Positions 57,860 to 64,000 of a stretch of DNA of 64,000 bases are shown piece after piece. A program made the translations under genes and the position numbers. How positions within the stretch are numbered: position 1 is the first letter of the stretch; each line of letters opens with the position of its first letter. This DNA comes from Mesorhizobium ciceri biovar biserrulae WSM1271 (GTDB taxonomy: Bacteria > Pseudomonadota > Alphaproteobacteria > Rhizobiales > Rhizobiaceae). The notes under the pieces were generated by a model. That model worked only from the letters and a program-made list of their open reading frames with translations, ran no database searches and was not told the origin of the DNA. The DNA is taken from contig NC_014923.1 in the NCBI RefSeq assembly GCF_000185905.1, positions 4,301,501 through 4,365,500 on the forward strand. Reading direction: 5' to 3'.

Positions 57860-59173
57860 CTACCCTGCCCGTTCGATGCGGATGACCTGCGGTTTGTCGG
57901 TCAGATGTCCGTCCTTGGTGATGCCGTCTACCGCCTTGCGCACGGCGGCCTCCGTCGTCTCGTGGGTGACAAGGATCACCGTCTTCTGTGCCGCCGCCTC
58001 GCCGTTGACTGCGTGCTGGACGATCGATTCCAGCGAGATGTCATTGTCGGCCATGCGCTTGGCGATTGCCGCGAACACGCCGATGCGGTCGTGCACGGTC
58101 AGCCGGATGAAATAACCGCCGGCATGGCTGCGCATCTGCGCCTTCTTGTAGGGTTTCAGCTCCTTGGCCGGCCGGCCGAAGACCGGACCATGCTGGAAGC
58201 CTGGCCGGCTCTTGGCGATGTCGGCGATGTCGCCGATGACGGCCGATGCGGTGGCGTTGCCGCCCGCACCGGGGCCGGACAGCAGCAGCTCACCCAGAAT
58301 GTCGGTCTCGATCGCCACCGCATTGGTGACGCCATGCACCTGCGCGATGACCGATGCGGTCGGCACCATGGTAGGATGCACGCGCTGCTCGATGCCGCTC
58401 TCGGTGCGCTGGGCGACACCCAGCAGCTTGATCCGGTAGCCGAGATCGGCGGCCGCGCGGATGTCGGCCTGGGTGATGTTGGAAATGCCTTCCATGTAGA
58501 TGTCGTTGGCGGCGATCCTGGTGCCAAAGGCAAGGCTGGTCAGGATCGACAGCTTGTGCGCCGTGTCGTGACCCTCGATGTCGAAGGTCGGATCAGCCTC
58601 GGCATAGCCCAGCCGCTGCGCGTCCTTCAGGCAAGCATCGAACGAGATGCCCTCGGCCTCCATGCGGGTCAGGATGTAGTTACAGGTGCCGTTGAGGATG
58701 CCGAACACGCGGGTGACCGAATTGCCGGCCATCGCCTCACGCATCGTCTTGATGACGGGGATGCCGCCCGCCACCGCCGCCTCGTAATTGAGAAGCACGC
58801 CCTTCTTCTCGGCGATCTCAGCCAGCGCCACGCCATGCTTGGCCAGCAGCGCCTTGTTGGCGGTGACGACGTGACGGCCGGCTTCGAGTGCCGTCTTCAC
58901 CGATGAGCGCGCCGGGCCCTCGTCGCCGCCGATCAGTTCGACGAACACGTCGATTTCTGCGGTCTGGGCCATCTTGACCGGATCGTCGAACCACTTTGCA
59001 GAGCTCAGATCGACGCCCCGATCGCGCTTGTGGTCGCGCGCCGAGACGGCGGTGACGATCACGTCACGGCCGCACTGGCGGGTCAGTTCCACCGCTTTGT
59101 CGCGCAGCACGCGCGCCACCGATGCACCGACCGTGCCGAGGCCGGCAATTCCAACACGCAATGCTTCAGCCAT
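57860..59173 (-). CDS. hom: Homoserine dehydrogenase
   Basis: 437 residues. Reduces aspartate semialdehyde to homoserine, branch point to threonine and methionine. NAD(P)-binding AGLGTVGASVARVLRD at the start, catalytic core with ILNGTCNYILTRMEAEG and DPTFDIEGHDTAHKLSILTS, and a C-terminal ACT domain (YFIRLTVHDRIGVFAAIAKR) for feedback control. A 33-base inverted repeat (CCGGTCTG/CAGACCGG, 57780-57812) lies after its stop but has no U-tract. Confidence 0.95.
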   Translation of the reverse strand: MAEALRVGIAGLGTVGASVARVLRDKAVELTRQCGRDVIVTAVSARDHKRDRGVDLSSAKWFDDPVKMAQTAEIDVFVELIGGDEGPARSSVKTALEAGRHVVTANKALLAKHGVALAEIAEKKGVLLNYEAAVAGGIPVIKTMREAMAGNSVTRVFGILNGTCNYILTRMEAEGISFDACLKDAQRLGYAEADPTFDIEGHDTAHKLSILTSLAFGTRIAANDIYMEGISNITQADIRAAADLGYRIKLLGVAQRTESGIEQRVHPTMVPTASVIAQVHGVTNAVAIETDILGELLLSGPGAGGNATASAVIGDIADIAKSRPGFQHGPVFGRPAKELKPYKKAQMRSHAGGYFIRLTVHDRIGVFAAIAKRMADNDISLESIVQHAVNGEAAAQKTVILVTHETTEAAVRKAVDGITKDGHLTDKPQVIRIERAG

Positions 59174-59220
59174 GTCCGGCGACGTCCCTCAAAGTCAGAT
59201 CGAATTTGCGTGCGGCAAGC

Positions 59221-60438
59221 TTACCGGTGAGCGGAGAGCGGCACGACATTGTTGGGCTGCTTGGCGCTGGTCGACAGGAAGCGCTTGATGTTGCGCGCCG
59301 CCTGCCGGATCCTGTGCTCGTTCTCGACCAGAGCAACGCGCACGAATTCGTCGCCATGCTCGCCGAAGCCGACACCGGGCGCCACGGCCACGTCGGCATG
59401 TTCGATGAGCAGCTTGGAGAATTCGAGCGAGCCGAGATGCTTGAACGGCTCCGGGATCGGCGCCCAGGCGAACATCGATGCCGCCGGTGCCGGAATGGTC
59501 CAGCCGGCGCGGCCGAAGGCGTCAACCATCACGTCGCGGCGCTTGTGGTAGATGTCGCGCACCTCGGCGATGTCGGCGCCGTCGCCGTTGAGCGCGTGTG
59601 CCGCCGCCACCTGGATCGGCGTGAAGGCGCCGTAATCGAGGTAGGACTTCACCCGCGTCAGCGCCGAGATCAGCCGCTCGTTGCCGACGGCAAAGCCCAT
59701 GCGCCAACCGGGCATGGAGAAGGTCTTCGACATGGAGGTGAATTCGACGCAAACGTCGATCGCGCCAGGCACCTGCAGCACCGAAGGCGGCGGATTGCCG
59801 TCGAAATAGATCTCCGAATAGGCAAGGTCGGACAGGATGATGATGTCGTTCTTCTTGGCGAAGGCGACCACATCCTTGTAGAAATCGAGCGAGGCGACCA
59901 GCGCTGTCGGGTTCGACGGATAGTTGAGGATCAGCGCCAGCGGCTTCGGGATCGAATGCTTGACACCGCGCTCGAGCGCCGGGATGAAACCGTCGTCCGG
60001 CTCCACCTGCAGCGAGCGGATGACGCCGCCCGACATGATAAAGCCGAAGGCATGGATCGGATAGGTCGGGTTCGGGCACAGGATGACGTCGCCGGGCGCG
60101 GTGATCGCCTGCGCCATGTTGGCAAAGCCTTCCTTCGAGCCAAGCGTGGCCACCACTTGCGTGTCGGGATTGAGTTTCACGCCGAAGCGCCTGCCATAGT
60201 AGGCGGCCTGGGCGCGGCGCAGGCCCGGAATGCCGCGCGACGAGGAATAGCGATGCGTGCGCGGGTCGCGCACGACCTCGCACAATTTGTCGACGATAGC
60301 CTTGGGCGTCGGCAGGTCCGGATTGCCCATGCCGAGGTCGATGATGTCGGCGCCACGCGATCGGGCGCTGGCCTTGAGCCGGTTGACCTGCTCGAACACG
60401 TAAGGCGGAAGCCGGCGAACCTTGTGAAATTCTTCCAT
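59221..60438 (-). CDS. Class I/II aminotransferase, alaC/LL-DAP aminotransferase type
   Basis: 405 residues, PLP-dependent. Signature TSMSKTFSMPGWRMGFAVG carries the PLP lysine; LNYPSNPTALVASLDFYKDV binds substrate and cofactor. Sequence style matches the AlaC (glutamate-pyruvate) group, often named LL-diaminopimelate aminotransferase in automatic annotation. It transfers amino groups between alanine or diaminopimelate and 2-oxoglutarate; which one is not readable. It is immediately upstream of hom, 47 bases apart, consistent with one amino-acid operon. Confidence 0.88.
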   Translation of the reverse strand: MEEFHKVRRLPPYVFEQVNRLKASARSRGADIIDLGMGNPDLPTPKAIVDKLCEVVRDPRTHRYSSSRGIPGLRRAQAAYYGRRFGVKLNPDTQVVATLGSKEGFANMAQAITAPGDVILCPNPTYPIHAFGFIMSGGVIRSLQVEPDDGFIPALERGVKHSIPKPLALILNYPSNPTALVASLDFYKDVVAFAKKNDIIILSDLAYSEIYFDGNPPPSVLQVPGAIDVCVEFTSMSKTFSMPGWRMGFAVGNERLISALTRVKSYLDYGAFTPIQVAAAHALNGDGADIAEVRDIYHKRRDVMVDAFGRAGWTIPAPAASMFAWAPIPEPFKHLGSLEFSKLLIEHADVAVAPGVGFGEHGDEFVRVALVENEHRIRQAARNIKRFLSTSAKQPNNVVPLSAHR

Positions 60439-60482
60439 GGCAGTTCCAGACAGCGAAGGGGTGTTGGGCGCGCGCTATATAC

Positions 60483-60875
60483 TTATTTGCAGGTAGGGTC
60501 GAGGGCGGGGTCGCATTTGGCTTCGATCTGCTTCAGCGTTTCGTCGCCATGCTTCTTGGCCAGATCCGTCAGCGCCGCCTGGTTGGCGACCTTGGGGCCG
60601 CCGCCCTTTGCCGCCTGCGCATTCTCATCCGCCTTCAATTGTGCGAGCTTGGCGTTCTTCTCGGCTTCGGTGAACTGCGGCGCCGCCACTTGCGGCTTGA
60701 TGTTCAGGTTCGGGAAGGTGCCGGTGTCCTTCGGTCCCGCACCCACAGCGACAGGCGTCGGGCCATTCGTGTTGGTGCTCGAGCACCCGGCAATGCCGAT
60801 GAGGACGATCGCCGCGCCGATGCGGCAAAAACGACCGGAACCGAAAAAAACAGTCTCGCCAATATTAATCGTCAT
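60483..60875 (-). CDS. Small lipoprotein of unknown function
   Basis: 130 residues from ATG with AAGGAA six bases upstream. Lipobox IGIAGCSS places the acylated cysteine near residue 31. The mature part is Asn/Pro/Ala-rich, then a helical stretch ENAQAAKGGGPKVANQAALT and a C-terminal pair of cysteines (KCDPALDPTCK) that could form a disulfide. No recognised domain. It is divergent from phaC, 97 bases apart, and is followed by the aminotransferase on the same strand. Confidence 0.78.
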   Translation of the reverse strand: MTINIGETVFFGSGRFCRIGAAIVLIGIAGCSSTNTNGPTPVAVGAGPKDTGTFPNLNIKPQVAAPQFTEAEKNAKLAQLKADENAQAAKGGGPKVANQAALTDLAKKHGDETLKQIEAKCDPALDPTCK

Positions 60876-60972
60876 ATTGTTTCCTTGGCAGCCGAGGTAG
60901 AGCGAGATTGGCCCGGTCGGATGTCCCATGTTAATATGTCAAGAAAAGGCCTCGGGAGGAACCCCGCCAACC

Positions 60973-62808
60973 ATGTCCAAAACACCCGATTCGGGCAAAG
61001 CGGAAGATGACCAGCCTTCGACCGTCGAGCAATATCTGGTGAAGGACCCGGAACGCTTCGCCCTGAACATGGCGCGCATGATCGAGCAGGCCGGCAAGGC
61101 CGCTTCCGCCTGGGCCGAGCCGCGCGAAAAAGGCGACGTGCGCGACCATGTGGCCGAGCCCGTCGTCGATATGGTGAAGACCTTTTCCAAGCTCAGCGAA
61201 TACTGGCTTGCCGATCCGCAGCGCGCGCTGGAAGCGCAGACGCGGCTGTTCTCCGGCTATATGACAGTCTGGGCCAACGCCATTCAGCGCACCAGCAACG
61301 CCGCGCAAGACACCGAAGACGCGGTCAAGCCGGAGCGCGGCGACAAACGCTTCCTCGACCCGGAATGGGGCCGCAACGCCTTCTTCGATTTCCTCAAGCA
61401 GGCCTATCTCGTCACCTCGCGCTGGGCGGCCGATCTGGTCGAGCACGCCGAAGGCCTTGACGAGCACACCCGCCACAAGGCCGGCTTTTACGTCAAGCAG
61501 GTGTCCAACGCCATCTCGCCGTCGAATTTCATCCTGACCAATCCGGAACTGTTCCGCGAAACCGTCGCCTCGAACGGCGAAAACCTGGTGCGCGGCATGA
61601 AGATGCTGGCCGAGGACATCGCCGCCGGCAAGGGCGACCTGAAGCTGCGGCAGGCCGACTACTCGCCCTTCGAGATCGGCAGGAACATCGCCACCACTCC
61701 CGGCAAGGTGGTCGGCCGCAGCGACGTCGCCGAAATCATCCAGTACGAGCCGGCGACCGAGACGGTGCTCAAGCGGCCCCTGCTGATCTGCCCGCCATGG
61801 ATCAATAAATTCTACATCCTCGATCTGAACCCGCAGAAATCCTTCATTCGCTGGGCGGTTGAACAGGGCCACACCGTGTTCGTCATCTCCTGGGTCAATC
61901 CGGACGAGCGCCACGGCACCAAGAGCTGGGAAGCCTATATCCGCGAGGGTCTGCAATACGGCCTCGACACGGTCGAGAAGGCCACCGGCGAACGCGACGT
62001 CAACGCGATCGGCTATTGCGTCGGCGGCACGCTCCTGGCGGCGGCACTGGCGCTGATGGCGCAAGAGGGCGACGACCGCATCAAGTCGGCGACCTTCTTC
62101 ACCACGCAGGTCGACTTCACCTATGCCGGCGACCTGAAGGTGTTCGTCGACGAAGAACAGGTCGCGGCAGTGGAAAAGTCGATGAGCGAAAAGGGCTATC
62201 TCGACGGCACCAAGATGGCGACCGCCTTCAACATGCTGCGATCAGGCGACCTGATCTGGCCCTATGTCGTCAACAACTACATGCGCGGCAAGGATCCCCT
62301 GCCCTTCGACCTGCTCTACTGGAATGCCGATTCCACCCGCATGGCCGCGGCCAACCACTCTTTCTACCTGCGCAACTGCTATCTTGAGAACAACCTTTCG
62401 CAAGGCACGATGGAACTGGCGGGCCGCACGGTCTCGCTCGGCGACATCACGATCCCGGTCTACAACCTCGCCTCCAAGGAAGATCACATCGCGCCGGCGC
62501 TTTCGGTGTTCCTCGGCTCGAAATATTTCGGCGGCACGGTCGAGTATGTGATGGCGGGGTCGGGCCATATCGCCGGGGTCGTCAATCCGCCGGCATCCAA
62601 CAAATACCAGTATTGGACCGGGGGTACGCCGACGGGCGACTTCAGCCAGTGGATAGCCAATGCCACCGACCATCCAGGATCCTGGTGGCCGCACTGGCAA
62701 GGCTGGATAGAGGCCAAGGACAACACCCGTGTGCCTGCCCGCAAACCGGGCAAGCATATGAAAACCTTGGGTGATGCTCCGGGCACCTATGTGAAGGTCC
62801 GTGTGTAA
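60973..62808 (+). CDS. phaC: Class I poly(3-hydroxyalkanoate) synthase
   Basis: 611 residues. Polymerises (R)-3-hydroxybutyryl-CoA into PHA granules. The lipase-like box is GYCVGG with nucleophile Cys349; the triad is completed by Asp504 (SKEDHIAP) and His532 (SGHIAGVVNPP). The N-terminal half carries the long helical PhaC_N domain. ATG with GGGAGGA 12 bases upstream, so spacing is somewhat long. No phaP, phaR or phaAB gene is adjacent. After it lies a 221-base gap with no feature I can identify. Confidence 0.95.
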   Translation: MSKTPDSGKAEDDQPSTVEQYLVKDPERFALNMARMIEQAGKAASAWAEPREKGDVRDHVAEPVVDMVKTFSKLSEYWLADPQRALEAQTRLFSGYMTVWANAIQRTSNAAQDTEDAVKPERGDKRFLDPEWGRNAFFDFLKQAYLVTSRWAADLVEHAEGLDEHTRHKAGFYVKQVSNAISPSNFILTNPELFRETVASNGENLVRGMKMLAEDIAAGKGDLKLRQADYSPFEIGRNIATTPGKVVGRSDVAEIIQYEPATETVLKRPLLICPPWINKFYILDLNPQKSFIRWAVEQGHTVFVISWVNPDERHGTKSWEAYIREGLQYGLDTVEKATGERDVNAIGYCVGGTLLAAALALMAQEGDDRIKSATFFTTQVDFTYAGDLKVFVDEEQVAAVEKSMSEKGYLDGTKMATAFNMLRSGDLIWPYVVNNYMRGKDPLPFDLLYWNADSTRMAAANHSFYLRNCYLENNLSQGTMELAGRTVSLGDITIPVYNLASKEDHIAPALSVFLGSKYFGGTVEYVMAGSGHIAGVVNPPASNKYQYWTGGTPTGDFSQWIANATDHPGSWWPHWQGWIEAKDNTRVPARKPGKHMKTLGDAPGTYVKVRV

Positions 62809-63029
62809 CGGACTGTAATGTGTGGTGAGTTGACGGGCCGCCAAAAGCGGGCGAAATGGTGTCGTCAACCATCAAGCGGCCGTAATTCGGCAATCACTGC
62901 AAAAATACTTCCAGGCTTGCGGATTTGACACAGGTCTCGTTTCCGGATCGGAGACAAAGGTCACCTTGGCAGCGACGCATGCATGCCGCGCCAAGATATG
63001 CCGACCGGACATCGAGGGGGAATTTGACT

Positions 63030-64000
63030 TTGAAATCAGCAGGATGGAGCCTCGCAAAGGGAGAACGCCGCGCCATTGTGGCAGCGCTCTGCTCCTTGCT
63101 TCTGGCCTCCTGCACTTCGGCTGGCGACCCGGCAATGTCGGTCGGAATGCCCGGCTACAATGCCACCGTATCGGATGTAAACGCGGCCTCCAGCGGCAAG
63201 GCGATCGCCGCCTCCGATTCGTCTGATGTCACGACGGAGCAGACGACCGTGATGACGGCAAGCGACACGGCGCTGCCTGAAAAGGTCGCCTATGTGCCTG
63301 TGTCCAAACCGGGAGCTGCCTTTCCGCTGACCATGCCGGCGGGCGCCGAAACCATCGTTGGAAACACGCCGCAGTCGCTGACGCAGCAGGCACAGACCGC
63401 GCAGCAGACCGATGCGGTCGCCCAGCAGATTGCCGCGGCCGACGGCGACGTGGCGGCGCCGAAGCCCGCTGCCGCTCCGGCCATGAACAACCCGGTCTAT
63501 GTGACGGCTGGCGAGATGCCGCAGGCCGAAGCACCAAAGAAGAAAGGCTTCCTCGCCTCGATGTTTGGCGCAACGCCAGCCTCGGCGACACCAGCCCCCC
63601 TCATCAGCAACGCCCGGACGGGCGAGCAGCCCCCGGCGCAGGCAAAAGCGGCGCCAGCAGCGGCAAAGCCGATCATCACGCTTGCCTCGGCCAATTCCAC
63701 GGCCAAGCCGGTACAACTGGCTTCGCTCGGTGGCGATAGCGGTCACATCACCGGTAGCGATGCCCTGCCCGGCGTGCGCCAGACGGCCCTGTTCGAGATC
63801 AAGCGCAAGTCCGGCCTCGATGACGAAAGCGACGTCGACCTCAACGAGGATGAGGGGCCAGTGGGCGGCTCCTATCAGGTTGCGTCCGCCGCCGGCATGG
63901 CCCGGCTGGCGCCCAACGGGCTGCTCAAGCAGAACGAGAGCGTCGATGTGGCCTGCCTGAAACCGTCGCTGGTGCGCGTGCTGAAGACGATCGAAGGCCA
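63030..64000 (+). CDS. Lipoprotein with DUF882/peptidase M15-type C-terminus (partial)
   Basis: Runs off the right edge after 323 codons. TTG start with GAGGGGG about nine bases upstream (TTG at 63024 also possible); there is no ATG, so a strict ATG-only search misses the true start. Signal with a lipobox: AIVAALCSLLLASC. A long Ala/Pro/Gln-rich linker follows (for example QQTDAVAQQIAAADGDVAAP). At the edge VDVACLKPSLVRVLKTIEG begins what I recognise as the D-Ala-D-Ala carboxypeptidase-like M15A/DUF882 fold; its zinc residues are beyond the window. Confidence 0.75.
   Translation, partial: MKSAGWSLAKGERRAIVAALCSLLLASCTSAGDPAMSVGMPGYNATVSDVNAASSGKAIAASDSSDVTTEQTTVMTASDTALPEKVAYVPVSKPGAAFPLTMPAGAETIVGNTPQSLTQQAQTAQQTDAVAQQIAAADGDVAAPKPAAAPAMNNPVYVTAGEMPQAEAPKKKGFLASMFGATPASATPAPLISNARTGEQPPAQAKAAPAAAKPIITLASANSTAKPVQLASLGGDSGHITGSDALPGVRQTALFEIKRKSGLDDESDVDLNEDEGPVGGSYQVASAAGMARLAPNGLLKQNESVDVACLKPSLVRVLKTIEG

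Overview
This 64 kb window is about 62-65% GC, densely packed and entirely chromosomal in character. Gene content and protein style point to a Rhizobiales alphaproteobacterium, most likely Mesorhizobium or a close relative. The pointers are a tad/cpa pilus locus of rhizobial type, an alaC-like aminotransferase next to hom, glpX and recJ, a tandem glycine riboswitch ahead of gcvTHP, class I PHA synthase, a DinB with an N-terminal four-cysteine motif, and many FCD-GntR, GcvA-type LysR and TetR regulators. This assignment is made by recognition, not by a database search. I see no tRNA, rRNA, CRISPR array, insertion sequence, integrase or phage gene.

Layout. 1-4.6 kb: a partial secreted protein, a GNAT acetyltransferase, dinB, a small periplasmic protein, a DMT exporter and a K+ channel with a C-terminal zinc ribbon. 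4.7-12.9 kb: dnaE, a propionyl-CoA carboxylase alpha subunit, glutathione-dependent formaldehyde dehydrogenase, a UPF0178 protein and a DUF1345 membrane protein. 13.0-14.7 kb: a membrane cytochrome b with a Tat-exported sulfite-oxidase-fold molybdoenzyme. 14.7-17.8 kb: a divergent Asp/Glu-racemase-like gene facing an FAD amino-acid dehydrogenase plus FCD-GntR regulator, with two near-identical palindromic operators in the shared promoter region. 17.8-23.6 kb: a protein with a duplicated architecture, then the glycine riboswitch and gcvTHP. 23.6-24.8 kb: a membrane diguanylate cyclase.

24.9-33.8 kb is the minus-strand Tad pilus cluster (cpaB, cpaC, a short lipoprotein in the cpaD position, cpaE, cpaF, tadB, tadC, an unknown secreted protein, tadD). 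Pilin and prepilin peptidase are not in the window. 34-39.3 kb: parE, a FUSC-type exporter and a DUF2336 protein. 39.4-42.6 kb: a MaoC hydratase/CoA-ester lyase pair, an isoprenylcysteine-methyltransferase-like membrane protein whose promoter carries two palindromes, a short terminator-ending RNA candidate, and a TetR regulator. 42.6-49.7 kb: flavin reductase and nitroreductase, a secreted beta-repeat protein, an acyltransferase, thrS, a class D beta-lactamase, yidD and a 52-codon gene candidate. 49.8-53.7 kb: a LysR regulator, a NifU-like scaffold missing one cysteine, folE, hisI and a patatin phospholipase.

53.7-60.9 kb (mostly minus strand): recJ, a DUF6434-like protein, glpX, two tiny membrane-associated genes, hom, an alaC/dapL-type aminotransferase and a lipoprotein. 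61-64 kb: phaC and the start of a DUF882/M15-type lipoprotein that begins with TTG and runs off the right edge.

Functionally the window is mostly housekeeping: replication, one-carbon and glycine metabolism, amino-acid synthesis, folate and carbon storage. The most informative non-coding structures are the paired operators at 15.57/15.73 kb and at 41.50-41.54 kb, a three-copy palindromic intergenic element (18.94, 47.97 and 55.49 kb), and the small structured transcript candidate at about 41.69 kb. I did not find a convincing wholly new defence or mobile system.
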